Of a stretch of DNA of 64,000 nucleotides, positions 1-8,879 are shown one piece after another. Numbering within the stretch: position 1 is the stretch's first letter; each line of letters opens with the position of its first letter. A model generated the notes under the pieces. It was not told the DNA's origin, made no database searches, and was given only the letters and a program-made list of their open reading frames with translations. A program made the translations under genes and the position numbers. The stretch lies in the NCBI GenBank assembly GCA_036386835.1, contig DASVUX010000003.1, positions 13,580 through 77,579 of the forward strand. Direction: 5' to 3'. The DNA is from 2-12-FULL-35-15 sp036386835. Its GTDB lineage: Bacteria; Bacteroidota; Bacteroidia; 2-12-FULL-35-15.

Positions 1-878
1 AGGTTCAGCGCGGATATATAATATTTCCTTGAAAAGGCTATTTCCATTTCCTCAAACCTCACATATTTAATGCCGTAATTTTCCGCTACCTGGTCGATCC
101 TTTTTATTATTGTTTTCCTGTTTGGCTGAAAGGCAACAGCTTCTTTTAACACAGGTGATTCATAAAGTATCACTCTTATCTTTCTACTGAGTGCCAGCTC
201 GATCGTTTTTCGCAGATACTTTTCTCTTTTAAGATCCCACTCAAAATAATAGCCAAGAGGGTATAGCCGGACAAATTCATCGTGATGGTTGTCCCAGACC
301 ACTTTCTGGGGAGGCTCATAACCATCAGCATAAAAAGGCTGTTTCCGGTCCTGTACATAATGTTTCAACCCCTGAAGGGCATCAAAATTAATCCTGCTGC
401 TGTAATATGCATATTTCATAAAGGGAATATTTACGAATTTGAAATACCCCGGGTCCATTTCCTTTACCACAGAATCTACTACAGGATCGCCAATATACGG
501 AGCGAAGCGGTAGGTATTGAATGTATTGTAGTTCCGGTCCATTGACTCAGGCGTAACATATAAAAACAGTATTTCCGGTGCTTTGTTATTCTGAAGATAA
601 AAATACAAGTGCAGGTAATTATCCGCAAAATCAGAATGGCTCAGGGCAAGATTGTAGGAATGTTTACTGATCTTTTTATCTATCGCTTTTGGGGAGATCA
701 TCCATAAAGGTTCGCAGGGCCCGTGAAAAAGCAGGTCGGCATTTATTTCCGCCAGCTGAACGTAGGCCGCTTTGTTATTCGCATTATGACGCAGAGCGAA
801 ATCATAAGCTTTACCTAACCCGGTGAGGACAAGCAAAACAATGATTAAAGAAATTAATATTTTTTTTATGTCATTCAA
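1..878 (-). CDS. DltD/SGNH-like exported protein of a Dlt-type cluster (3' end outside window)
   Basis: An open frame runs leftward from a TTG at 878, three bases after the stop of the MBOAT gene, to the window edge, giving about 292 residues without a stop. It has no upstream ATG, so TTG is the best start. The product begins with a basic residue pair and a hydrophobic segment (LNDIKKILISLIIVLLVL), that is, a signal anchor. A short motif, NADLLFHGPCEP near residue 45, sits where DltD/AlgX-like SGNH proteins carry their GxS block; here the pattern is HGPCEP, so a Cys may replace Ser or the protein may be catalytically unusual. Family known role: membrane-anchored partner of MBOAT acyltransferases in O-acylation. 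The C-terminal part with the remaining SGNH blocks is not visible, so the class is inferred mainly from position and topology. Confidence 0.72.
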   Translation of the reverse strand, partial: MNDIKKILISLIIVLLVLTGLGKAYDFALRHNANNKAAYVQLAEINADLLFHGPCEPLWMISPKAIDKKISKHSYNLALSHSDFADNYLHLYFYLQNNKAPEILFLYVTPESMDRNYNTFNTYRFAPYIGDPVVDSVVKEMDPGYFKFVNIPFMKYAYYSSRINFDALQGLKHYVQDRKQPFYADGYEPPQKVVWDNHHDEFVRLYPLGYYFEWDLKREKYLRKTIELALSRKIRVILYESPVLKEAVAFQPNRKTIIKRIDQVAENYGIKYVRFEEMEIAFSRKYYISALN

Positions 879-880
879 AA

Positions 881-2296
881 TCAGAACTGCATATAAATAA
901 ACTGCTCACCACTGTTAAAAACACCGAAAATAAATATCAGCAGAAGCAGTATGGAAATGTAACCTATGCTTGCCATGCTGCTTAAAGCCCTGTTTGTTAT
1001 ACTTCTTTCAAAGATCAAAAAAACAAGCATGAGGAGGATGCTGATATAAAAATTAAATTCGTCAGCCTGGTGGCCTCCGATGGCTAATGGTGCAAGGAAT
1101 TCTGCAAGCCAGTCGTTCGGCAGGAGATTACTGCCCGCATTCCTGATCAGTTCAAAAGCCCTTCCGGTGGACTCCGACCGGAAAAAGATATTGCTGAAAC
1201 ATACCGCGTTAAAAACGATAAAGATCATTAATATCTTAAACACTTGGGATCCGGGCTTATGAAAGTGCTTTTCACGGAACGGCCTGGTTAAAAGCTCGAT
1301 TCCAAGATAGAATATATGACAAGCCGCCCACAAAAGGAATGTTAAGCCGATGCCGTGCCAGATGCCTGAAATAAAAAAGGTAATCGCAATCCCGCCAAAT
1401 GCGGCAGCTTTTTTATACCTGCGCAGCGTATACACGAAAGGATAATAAATATAATTAGTGAACCAGCTGATCAATGAGATATGCCATCTCCTCCAGAATT
1501 CAGAAATGGATATAGACCGGAGGGGAAAATTAAAATTCTCCTTCAGGTTATACCCGAGCATCCGACCGGCTCCGAGCGCTATATCAGAATAACCTGAAAA
1601 ATCGAAATACAACTGGAGCGTAAATAAATAGATTGCCGCAATAGTGGTTAGACCGTGATATGTATCTCCGAAATCAAAAACGGAATGAACAGCCGGTGCG
1701 ATCCTGTCGGCTATTACCATTTTTTTGAATAACCCCTGGAGGACCCTATTGAATCCTGAAACCAGCATTTCCCTGCTGATCTCATTCCTGTCAATCTGCG
1801 GAATGAACTCATTGGGCAGCATCACAGGTCCGCTGGCGATCCTTGGAAAGAATGAATTGTACAACAAAAAATTTTTAACTGAATTTTCAGGCTTCAGCCG
1901 CTTGAAATAGATCTCTGTGAGATAAGAGATATTCTGAAGGGAATAGAATGATAAACCAAGCGCAATAATAAAACTATTGATGTTAAAATGAACCTGTGAG
2001 TACGAAAAACCAATGCCCTGTTTAACCGCAAAGAAATAATTGAACATCATGATCGCGTAAGAATTTATCGCGATCCCCGCAATATATAATAAGCGGTTTC
2101 CTGCTACTTTCCTGGCGATATAGAAATTGAAGCATGAAATAACAAGAAGTGCGGTAAGCGATTCTATGTTATAATATGAAATGAATAATAAGCTGCACGA
2201 AAGAAGGAATACTGAACGGAATTTTAGGGGGAGCAAATAATTGATCAGCACGGTAAGCCCAAGAAAGCCAATAAAAATAACAGAATTGAAATTCAT
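881..2296 (-). CDS. MBOAT family O-acyltransferase (AlgI/DltB-like)
   Basis: This 471-residue polytopic membrane protein has the length and hydrophobic pattern of AlgI/DltB. The family signature is clear: a YFDFSGYSDIALG block in the middle, EFWRRWHISL, and FISGIWHGIGLTF with the invariant histidine expected at the acyl-transfer site. Family members move an acyl group from a cytoplasmic thioester donor across the inner membrane to an extracellular polymer. The gene lies 17 bases after the carrier-protein gene and 2 bases before the SGNH-like gene, so all four genes of this leftward cluster probably form one transcript. The neighbouring adenylation enzyme and carrier protein point to an aminoacyl or other carboxylic donor instead of acetyl-CoA. 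The acceptor polymer is unknown. Confidence 0.93.
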   Translation of the reverse strand: MNFNSVIFIGFLGLTVLINYLLPLKFRSVFLLSCSLLFISYYNIESLTALLVISCFNFYIARKVAGNRLLYIAGIAINSYAIMMFNYFFAVKQGIGFSYSQVHFNINSFIIALGLSFYSLQNISYLTEIYFKRLKPENSVKNFLLYNSFFPRIASGPVMLPNEFIPQIDRNEISREMLVSGFNRVLQGLFKKMVIADRIAPAVHSVFDFGDTYHGLTTIAAIYLFTLQLYFDFSGYSDIALGAGRMLGYNLKENFNFPLRSISISEFWRRWHISLISWFTNYIYYPFVYTLRRYKKAAAFGGIAITFFISGIWHGIGLTFLLWAACHIFYLGIELLTRPFREKHFHKPGSQVFKILMIFIVFNAVCFSNIFFRSESTGRAFELIRNAGSNLLPNDWLAEFLAPLAIGGHQADEFNFYISILLMLVFLIFERSITNRALSSMASIGYISILLLLIFIFGVFNSGEQFIYMQF

Positions 2297-2313
2297 TTGC
2301 TTTTATGGTTGAA

Positions 2314-2550
2314 CTATTTCCTGAGTTTATTCTCCAAAGCTGACAGCAGATCTTCCACGGAATTGAATCCCATGACCTCATCAAAAGAAAATTGAATATG
2401 ATATTCCTCTTCTATCGATGATATAAGCTCCAGGTGTGTAAGGGAATCCCAGCCCCGTATATCTTTCGCTGTTGTAGCACCGGATATTATGAGATCATCC
2501 CTCTGAAAAACTTTTCGGAATACCTGTTGTAACTGATCCTGTCTATCCAT
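2314..2550 (-). CDS. Acyl/aminoacyl carrier protein (DltC-like)
   Basis: A 78-residue acidic helical protein carrying the phosphopantetheine attachment motif GWDSLTHLEL, with the modified serine at residue 36. Size and motif match stand-alone carrier proteins such as DltC. Its start overlaps the last 8 bases of the adenylation gene, which argues for translational coupling and for a dedicated enzyme-carrier pair. The carrier would be loaded by the upstream adenylation enzyme and would donate to the MBOAT protein encoded next. It is unlikely to be the fatty-acid synthesis ACP, which normally sits among fab genes. Confidence 0.93.
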   Translation of the reverse strand: MDRQDQLQQVFRKVFQRDDLIISGATTAKDIRGWDSLTHLELISSIEEEYHIQFSFDEVMGFNSVEDLLSALENKLRK

Positions 2551-4042
2551 GAGTGTTCTCTTTCAAATATAAGGATTTTAAGGCTTTAAGATCTGTTTTG
2601 CCGTTTGTATTCAAAGGAAAACTTGCAACATGAAAGAAATGCCTTGGTACCATATATGCCGGCAGTGTTGCTGCGAGAGCCTCCTTCAGCCTGTTAAGAT
2701 CAATTACTTCTGCTTCAATGAATGCCGCGAGCCGGTTGTTTCCATCTCCTGGCACAGTAAGAACCTTGGTGTTAAAGCCGCATAATTTCCTGAGCACATG
2801 TTCGATCTCCCCAAGCTCCACCCTGTAACCGTCTATCTTTACCTGGCTGTCGGCCCTTCCATAAAAAACGAGGTTGCCTGATCCATTCAAACCCGCCAGG
2901 TCTCCTGTTTTGTAAAAGCGTTTCCCGTCATGGTCAAAAAACCTATCATTGTGTTCATCCCTGGTATAGCTGCGGATCAGCTGGTCACCGGAAAAACACA
3001 GTTCGCCCTTTGTCACCTTTTCATTGCTCTCATTTATGATCATGAACTCCATCCCCTCAAATGGTTTTCCCAAAGGGACAATACCATTCACGCTTTCCTT
3101 TTCCGATATAGATTCATCAAAAATATAAGAGGTGCATACGATGGTGGTTTCGGCAGGTCCGTAACAATTATGGATCTTTGCAGTGCCAATGCATTGCTGC
3201 CATTTAGCGGCCAGCGCGTGCTGCAGGGCATCACCTGAAAAAAAACTGTAACGGAGGCTTTCTGCTTTTATCTCCGGGAGATATTTTTCAAGGTATTTTA
3301 AAACACCGGGAACCATGCTTACCACCGTGATCTCGAACCTGCGGATGTGCTCTATCATTTTCACGGGCTTTATTCCTTCGTCCGGGAGGATATAACAGCA
3401 TGCCCCCACCAGGAGCGGCATAAAAAAAGAGAAGACGGAAACATCGAATGTCAGCTCATATGTTTGAAGAAAGCGGTCGGAAGAATTAAAATCATAGTTC
3501 CTGAGAAAGTGGCTGAAGAATGCATTGAGGTTACTGTTGCTTACAGGAACACCCTTCGGTTCACCCGTTGATCCGGAAGTAAATAAAATATAACAAAGGT
3601 CCTGCTGGTCAGATGACCTGTTATCTTGCATCCCCTGCCCCGTATGATCTTCTCCTGCCGTGTTTATTACTTTTAATTCTGAAGCAAGCTCCGAGGCGGA
3701 CCCCATGCCCGGGCCCAGGATAAGCTCACTTTTACTTTCCTGCAGGATGAGGCGGTTCCTTTCCCTGGGATATTTCCTGTTCAATGGAACATAAGCCGCA
3801 CCATACAGGTTTATGGCAAGTATCGAAGCATACGTATAGATATCATCATTGCAAAAGACTGCAATCCGTTGATAGGATTTATCGACTGGGATCATGCCCC
3901 TGATCTTTTCAACCAGCAGCATTAACTCAGCATAAGTATAATATTGCCCTCCGACATGAATGGCCGGATTCAAAGCATAGCCCGGTGCAAGCCTTTTTAT
4001 CCTCAGGGCAAGGGGTTCATTCTGATGCAAAGGCCTCGACAT
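2543..4042 (-). CDS. Amino-acid adenylation enzyme (DltA-like)
   Basis: A 499-residue stand-alone adenylation domain. Visible core motifs are A3 (LFTSGSTGEPKG, residues 153-164), A5 (NCYGPAET), A7 (YKTGDLAGLN), A8 (GRADSQVKIDGYRVELGEIE) and the A10 lysine in NGKTDLKAL near the C-terminus. Such enzymes activate a carboxylic acid with ATP and load it on a carrier protein. The order here (adenylation, carrier, MBOAT, SGNH-like) is a permuted dltABCD arrangement. In the region where DltA proteins have an FCGE motif this protein has FFSGD, so D-alanine is not assured as substrate. The first ATG at 4042 is used; the gene is divergent from the protease at 4094 with 51 bases between. Confidence 0.93.
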   Translation of the reverse strand: MSRPLHQNEPLALRIKRLAPGYALNPAIHVGGQYYTYAELMLLVEKIRGMIPVDKSYQRIAVFCNDDIYTYASILAINLYGAAYVPLNRKYPRERNRLILQESKSELILGPGMGSASELASELKVINTAGEDHTGQGMQDNRSSDQQDLCYILFTSGSTGEPKGVPVSNSNLNAFFSHFLRNYDFNSSDRFLQTYELTFDVSVFSFFMPLLVGACCYILPDEGIKPVKMIEHIRRFEITVVSMVPGVLKYLEKYLPEIKAESLRYSFFSGDALQHALAAKWQQCIGTAKIHNCYGPAETTIVCTSYIFDESISEKESVNGIVPLGKPFEGMEFMIINESNEKVTKGELCFSGDQLIRSYTRDEHNDRFFDHDGKRFYKTGDLAGLNGSGNLVFYGRADSQVKIDGYRVELGEIEHVLRKLCGFNTKVLTVPGDGNNRLAAFIEAEVIDLNRLKEALAATLPAYMVPRHFFHVASFPLNTNGKTDLKALKSLYLKENTHG

Positions 4043-4093
4043 ATTTTAAATTATGCTTTATAATTCGTAAATTTCGTAAATATATTCTTACTG

Positions 4094-6223
4094 ATGAAGA
4101 AAATACTACTCCTTGCATTCCTGCTGTCCGGCCTGCTGATCAGCGCACAAAGCAAAATGAATTTTGACCTTGCAAGAAAATTAAAAGAGCAGCCTCATTC
4201 AACTGACAACATCAATGTATTTATCAGTGGGAACAAGGATGTTATAAAACAACTCTGTACCGCTAACGGTGGGGTTTTCCGTTATTCCTCCGGAGATATT
4301 TCCACCGTTTCCGTACCTGTTTCTTCCCTGGGTATTTTCGCAGCGAACAGGCACATACAACGTATTGAAGCCTATACTCCACGTACAAAGCCATTAAATG
4401 ACACCATGGTGATCCAGACAAATACAGCCCTGGTTCATGCCGGAGCCGCCCCCCTGGCCCAGGGTTATGATGGCAGCGGTGTGGTAATAGGTATCATCGA
4501 CACCGGGATCGATTTTACCCATCCGGATTTCCGCGACAGCCTTGGAAACAGCAGGATCGACTTCCTCTGGGACCAATCGCTGGCACAGGATACCAATACT
4601 CCGATGCCTTATAATTACGGGCAGGAATGGACGAATATCCAGATCGACAGCGGGCTCGCTTCGGCACATAACGACCTTAATTATTCGGGACACGGTACCC
4701 ACGTAGCCGGAATCGCGGTTGGGAACGGACTTGCAACAGGAACACATACAGGTGTTGCCCCCAAAGCGGATATCATTGTAGTAGCCATCGATTTCAGCAG
4801 CAACTCTTCCACCCTGATCTCGGATGCTGTGGATTATATTTACTCACGCGCTGCTGCAATGGGGAAACCATGTGTTATTAATGCGAGCCTTGGTGACTAT
4901 TATGGCTCACATGACGGCCAGGACCTGCAGGCGCAGATGATCCGCAGCATGATCGACTCGCAGGCGGGACTCGCTTTTGTTGCAGCGGCAGGCAACGGGG
5001 GAAATGTTCCTTTTCACCTTGGATATACTGTAACCACTGATACCAGTTTCACCTACGTAGAGCCTTCAGGGTCTTCTGCCTACATTCAAATGTGGTCGGA
5101 TTCTGCTGATTTCAGTAATGTAAGGTTTTCAATCGGTGCCGACCAAATGAGCCCGTTTTCAAAGCGGGGACATCTTCCTTTCTCCGGCATCAATGATCAT
5201 CTCGGGATCCTCAGGGAAGATACGCTCTATAACAATGGCAACCGGATAGGCCGCGTCCTTAGCTATGGCGACCAGATCAACGGTACTTATTCCATGGAGT
5301 TTGTTATTTATCCCGATTCAGCCTCCTACAACTGGCGGTTAATGACTACGGGCAGCGGAACTTTTGATGCATGGACCTTTGACCTTTATTCGGGCATGCT
5401 ACCTTCCGCATCCTCTATGCCCGACAGTATCTTCTATAAGCTTCCCGACAATAACAAAACCATCGTGAGCAGCTTTCTTTGCCTTGACAATGTAATTGGG
5501 GTCGGCAATTATACTAACCGCAAAACATACATCGATTACAACAATACTGTTTATGTGAACACGGCTACCAATGCAGGTGAACGCCATGCGACTTCCAGCA
5601 TCGGGCCTACCCGTGACGGCAGGATCAAACCTGAGATCTGCGCACCGGGCGACAATACGCTGGCAGCGGTTGTGCTTGCAATTGCGCCATCCATTATTGC
5701 AAACTATCCTGATGCACTGGCGCTGGGTGGATTTCATGTACGCAATGGTGGCACTTCTCATGCGAGTCCCTGCGTTGCAGGTATAGCTGCATTGTACCTG
5801 CAGAAGAACCCGAATGCAACAGCTATGGATGTAAAAAAAGCAATTGTCAACTGCCCGATCAGGGACTCATTTACCGGCTCCGGGCTTCCTGATAACTACT
5901 GGGGTTACGGCAAAGTGGATGCAATGGGAGCGCTGACCTGCTCCCTGACAGGCACAGATGAGAATGAGCTTGCCGGATCAGCCTTTGCTGTTTATCCTAA
6001 TCCTGCGATAAGCGGTACTCTTCTGAATATCAGCTTTCCATCACTGCAATCTGCAAATACCAATGAATTACGAATTTATAACACCCTCGGCAAGCTGGTG
6101 AAAATACTGGCACTGCAGGGAAAAGAGTCTTCATTCCGCACTGAATTAGGCACAGGACTTTACTTTTGCAGTCTTGTGGTGAACGGCAAGCCCGGAGCAT
6201 CAAAAAAATTGATAATTTTGTAA
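4094..6223 (+). CDS. Secreted S8 subtilisin-like serine protease with T9SS sorting domain
   Basis: A 709-residue exported protein. The N-terminus (MKKILLLAFLLSGLLISAQS) is a signal peptide. The catalytic triad is visible: Asp136 in IGIIDTGIDFTHPD, His200 in SGHGTHVAG and Ser555 in NGGTSHASPC. A long insert lies between the His and Ser blocks, as in subtilases with an inserted beta domain. The last 80 residues start with FAVYPNPA and end in GLYFCSLVVNGK..KKLIIL, a type A T9SS sorting domain. The protein should be secreted or surface-attached through T9SS. The next gene begins immediately after the stop codon, so it may be the first gene of an operon with 6224-7394. Confidence 0.95.
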   Translation: MKKILLLAFLLSGLLISAQSKMNFDLARKLKEQPHSTDNINVFISGNKDVIKQLCTANGGVFRYSSGDISTVSVPVSSLGIFAANRHIQRIEAYTPRTKPLNDTMVIQTNTALVHAGAAPLAQGYDGSGVVIGIIDTGIDFTHPDFRDSLGNSRIDFLWDQSLAQDTNTPMPYNYGQEWTNIQIDSGLASAHNDLNYSGHGTHVAGIAVGNGLATGTHTGVAPKADIIVVAIDFSSNSSTLISDAVDYIYSRAAAMGKPCVINASLGDYYGSHDGQDLQAQMIRSMIDSQAGLAFVAAAGNGGNVPFHLGYTVTTDTSFTYVEPSGSSAYIQMWSDSADFSNVRFSIGADQMSPFSKRGHLPFSGINDHLGILREDTLYNNGNRIGRVLSYGDQINGTYSMEFVIYPDSASYNWRLMTTGSGTFDAWTFDLYSGMLPSASSMPDSIFYKLPDNNKTIVSSFLCLDNVIGVGNYTNRKTYIDYNNTVYVNTATNAGERHATSSIGPTRDGRIKPEICAPGDNTLAAVVLAIAPSIIANYPDALALGGFHVRNGGTSHASPCVAGIAALYLQKNPNATAMDVKKAIVNCPIRDSFTGSGLPDNYWGYGKVDAMGALTCSLTGTDENELAGSAFAVYPNPAISGTLLNISFPSLQSANTNELRIYNTLGKLVKILALQGKESSFRTELGTGLYFCSLVVNGKPGASKKLIIL

Positions 6224-6514
6224 TTGTTAAATCATAGGACCTTGGAAAAAAAGCTGAATATTATCGGGTATATCTGTGTTGGATTTGGAATTCTTGCGGC
6301 ATTGCTCTGCGTGATACCTGTAGCTTTCGGAGTGTTTTATGCGGTATTTGCAGGATTCCTCGGAATGGTAAGCTCTTCCGTGTATGTATTTATAGATACC
6401 AAGCATGAGATCAGCAAAAAAAGGCTTACACCCGGTGTTTACGGGATGATCCTGAGTTCGATCCCCATCCTGTTCATGCTTGCAATTGTTGTTATCGCCA
6501 AACTGAACCAATAG
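6224..6514 (+). CDS. Small integral membrane protein, unknown function
   Basis: A 96-residue protein with three hydrophobic segments (IIGYICVGFGILAALLCVI; FAGFLGMVSSSVYVFI; GMILSSIPILFMLAIVVIA) separated by short basic loops. No ATG exists near the start. Translation could begin at the TTG abutting the protease stop (6224) or, more naturally for the membrane topology, at the TTG at 6242 giving LEKKLNIIGY. Its stop is four bases before the prenyltransferase start, so the two genes are probably co-transcribed. I do not recognise the family and no catalytic motif is seen. Confidence 0.75.
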   Translation: MLNHRTLEKKLNIIGYICVGFGILAALLCVIPVAFGVFYAVFAGFLGMVSSSVYVFIDTKHEISKKRLTPGVYGMILSSIPILFMLAIVVIAKLNQ

Positions 6515-6518
6515 ACCT

Positions 6519-7394
6519 GTGCCTGCAAAAACCATAAACAATTATCTTTCACTTGTCAAGTTCAGCCATACGATCTTTGCTTTACCATTCGCGATCATCG
6601 GTTATTTTCTCGCCATTACATATACAGGGAAGGCTTTTGACCTGAAGCTGTTCGGGCTTGTCCTGCTTTGCATGGTGTTCGTGAGAAGCGCAGCAATGGC
6701 CTTCAACCGTTATATTGATCGTGAAATAGATACCGAGAACGAACGGACTTCAATAAGAGAGATCCCGGCAGGAATAGTAAAACCGACAGCAGCCCTCATA
6801 TTTGTTTTCGTGAATTGCGTGCTGTTCGTTACCACCACCTTTTTTATCAATGAGCTTTGCTTTTACCTGTCACCCGTGGCATTGATCATTGTGCTGGGAT
6901 ACAGCCTGACTAAACGCTTTACCGCGCTGTGCCACCTGATCCTTGGCGTTGGCCTCTCCCTTGCACCCATAGGTTCCTACCTTGCAGTGACGGGTGAGTT
7001 TGCATTGCTGCCACTGCTCTTCTCTTTTGCCGTATTATTCTGGGTAAGCGGCTTCGATATCATCTATGCATTGCAGGATGAGGAGTTCGACCGTTCAAAA
7101 GAGCTGCATTCCATCCCTGTATGGCTGGGAAAAAAAGGGGCATTAACGCTATCCATTGTATTGCATGTACTGAGCGCACTTTTCGTGATTTATGCAGGGA
7201 TCTATGCCGGTTTTAACACGTGGTACTGGATAGGTGCCTGCGTTTTCTGCGGCCTTCTTATTTATCAGCATCTGCTGGTTAAACCTAATGACCTTAGTAA
7301 AGTAAACCTTGCCTTCTTCACTATGAATGGGGTTGCCAGCGTGATCTTTGCTGTGTTTGTGCTGCTGGACCTCTACATTAATTCAAACATGTAA
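6519..7394 (+). CDS. UbiA-family aromatic prenyltransferase (MqnP-like)
   Basis: A 291-residue polytopic protein with a GTG start at 6519. The first Asp-rich prenyl-diphosphate site is NRYIDREID (residues 63-71) followed by NERTSIREIPAG, and the second is DIIYALQDEEFDR. These match the branch usually annotated UbiA-like or MqnP, which prenylates an aromatic acid in quinone synthesis. Members are inner-membrane, Mg2+-dependent enzymes. Bacteroidota respire with menaquinone, so a role in menaquinone synthesis (futalosine route) is likely, but no other mqn or men gene is in the window. It probably shares a transcript with the small membrane protein upstream. Confidence 0.9.
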   Translation: MPAKTINNYLSLVKFSHTIFALPFAIIGYFLAITYTGKAFDLKLFGLVLLCMVFVRSAAMAFNRYIDREIDTENERTSIREIPAGIVKPTAALIFVFVNCVLFVTTTFFINELCFYLSPVALIIVLGYSLTKRFTALCHLILGVGLSLAPIGSYLAVTGEFALLPLLFSFAVLFWVSGFDIIYALQDEEFDRSKELHSIPVWLGKKGALTLSIVLHVLSALFVIYAGIYAGFNTWYWIGACVFCGLLIYQHLLVKPNDLSKVNLAFFTMNGVASVIFAVFVLLDLYINSNM

Positions 7395-7401
7395 ATCTTA
7401 C

Positions 7402-7518
7402 ATGCTTAAGCGCACTCCTGGTTTTCTAGAAAGAATTCATTTAAAAAGGATCATGAAGTATTCTTCAATCCTGGTATTTTTTATTCTCATCATTATGTTT
7501 TCTGCAATTACAGGGTGA
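7402..7518 (+). other. Out-of-frame N-terminal membrane anchor of the SanA-like gene
   Basis: A short frame from ATG 7402 (or ATG 7453) encodes basic residues and then a clean transmembrane segment (MKYSSILVFFILIIMFSAI) before stopping at TGA 7516-7518. SanA proteins carry exactly such an anchor before their catalytic domain. The catalytic frame begins with residues FCNYRVIS read from 7500, which fit the SanA linker. Adding one T to the TTTT run at 7498-7501 joins both frames perfectly. I read this as the 5' end of the next gene separated by a one-base deletion. The alternative is two coupled ORFs overlapping by GTGA. Confidence 0.6.
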
Positions 7519-8078
7519 TCTCAACAACCAAAGCCCAGATCTTTAATGATGCATCAAAAATTGAAGGAAGAACGGTTGGACTGGTACTCGGCACTTCGAA
7601 ACTAAACCGTTACGGAAAGCCGAACCTTTTCTTTAAATACAGGATAACTGCTGCTGCTGAGCTTTTTAAGGCCGGCAAGATCAAACATATTATTGTGAGC
7701 GGTGATAATTCCCGTTCGGAGTATGATGAAAGCACCGACATGCATGATGCTCTGGTGGAAGCCGGGATTCCCGACAGCTGTATCACACTTGATTTTGCCG
7801 GGTTCAGGACGCTGGATTCCGTTGTACGCTGCCTGAAGATTTTCGGGCAAAAGGATGTCATTATCATTTCCCAGGAATTTCACAACCAGCGTGCATTATA
7901 CATTGCGAATTATTACAAGATGAATGCTCTTGCGTTCTCAACGAAGGAAGTTCCGGCTAAATACAGCATCAGGACCACGCTACGGGAATATCTTGCCAAA
8001 TGCAAAGCGGTGCTTGATCTTTATGTGCTTCATAAAGAGCCGCATTTTTTAGGGGAAGAAGTAAAAATAAAAATCTGA
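7515..8078 (+). CDS. SanA/YdcF-family (DUF218) envelope protein, 5' end frameshifted
   Basis: The GTG-started frame gives 187 residues covering the whole DUF218 domain: VGLVLGTSK, FKYRITAA, IIVSGDNS, LDFAGFRTLDSVVRC, IISQEFHNQRALYIA and the terminal EPHFLGEEV. These match E. coli SanA closely in order and spacing; SanA affects envelope permeability to vancomycin and SDS, with unknown chemistry. The N-terminal transmembrane anchor normal for the family is present just upstream but one frame off (see 7402-7518). As assembled, the protein would be soluble and lack its anchor unless the frameshift is an artefact or is corrected. Confidence 0.85.
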   Translation: MISTTKAQIFNDASKIEGRTVGLVLGTSKLNRYGKPNLFFKYRITAAAELFKAGKIKHIIVSGDNSRSEYDESTDMHDALVEAGIPDSCITLDFAGFRTLDSVVRCLKIFGQKDVIIISQEFHNQRALYIANYYKMNALAFSTKEVPAKYSIRTTLREYLAKCKAVLDLYVLHKEPHFLGEEVKIKI

Positions 8079-8093
8079 GAAAACCAATTAGAA

Positions 8094-8873
8094 TTAAACA
8101 ACCCTCTTCAGCAAACGCAGGCGGTGGGAATAATCCTTCTTTTCATTATTGAAAATTCCGTGATGATCGAATCCATCGATCCGTACTTTCCCCGATGCAT
8201 GAATGATCTTGTTATTGTCCATCACAATCCCAACATGGATAATCCTGCCTTCATCATTATCAAAGAATGCCAGATCACCTGCTTCTGCCTCTTCTACAAA
8301 ACTTAAGGTCTCACCCTGCTCTGCCTGCTGGTAAGCATCACGTTTCAGCTTCACACCGTTGATCTTATAAACCATCTGTGTAAAACCGCTGCAATCGATC
8401 CCAAATGGAGTTTTGCCTCCCCAGAGATATGGCGCATTGAGGTACATCATCGCGATCTCCATGATACCGCCTTTTGAAAAAGGAAGATGACCGCTGATAT
8501 AAGCGCCATCATATAAATAGCTATGGTTTTCAACTGCACATTCCCCATTATCAAAATTGGGCAATGAGCTCGCAATTGTTATAGGGAAAAGCTGTTTGCT
8601 GTTGTTGTGCGTTACAACCTGGACAAGCTCGTTGGCAGAGAAGATCTCCGTTGAGTTAATAATATCAAAAGTATGCTGCTGTATTGGCTGGAACTGCTTT
8701 TTATCGATCCAGCATTCGTAGCTGTCATAAGCATTCCTGATCCTGCACCAGTTTCCAATAATCTCCAGTATTTCAAAATGATCCCCGAATAAAAGCTGGG
8801 TGACCATCTCACTCCGGTCAGAAGGCTCTTTCCGGCAGGGAACTATACTTAGGTTGCAGATTCCAAATTGCAT
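8094..8873 (-). CDS. NlpC/P60 (C40) cysteine peptidase with N-terminal SH3-like domains
   Basis: A 259-residue protein. Residues 1-60 and about 75-130 look like two SH3-like modules (FGICNLSIVPCRKEPSDRSE opening is typical for this Bacteroidota group). The C-terminal C40 domain shows Cys161 in GIDCSGFTQ, His213 in IIHVGIVMD and His225 in IIHASGKV, the expected Cys-His-His triad. Family members cleave peptidoglycan stem peptides, commonly D-Glu-diaminopimelate bonds. No signal peptide is obvious, as is common for this group, so cytoplasmic muropeptide recycling is possible. The start at 8873 lies next to the inverted-repeat element described for 8880-9347. Confidence 0.93.
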   Translation of the reverse strand: MQFGICNLSIVPCRKEPSDRSEMVTQLLFGDHFEILEIIGNWCRIRNAYDSYECWIDKKQFQPIQQHTFDIINSTEIFSANELVQVVTHNNSKQLFPITIASSLPNFDNGECAVENHSYLYDGAYISGHLPFSKGGIMEIAMMYLNAPYLWGGKTPFGIDCSGFTQMVYKINGVKLKRDAYQQAEQGETLSFVEEAEAGDLAFFDNDEGRIIHVGIVMDNNKIIHASGKVRIDGFDHHGIFNNEKKDYSHRLRLLKRVV

Positions 8874-8879
8874 TTAAAG

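Noticed and set aside
2169..2384. 71-codon ORF between carrier protein and MBOAT genes
   Set aside because: Lies out of frame across the end of the carrier gene and the start of the MBOAT gene, both of which have clear motifs.
7494..7520. Programmed -1 frameshift in the SanA-like gene
   Set aside because: No X-XXY-YYZ slippery heptamer in the reading frame and no strong downstream pseudoknot; a missing T in the T-run is simpler.
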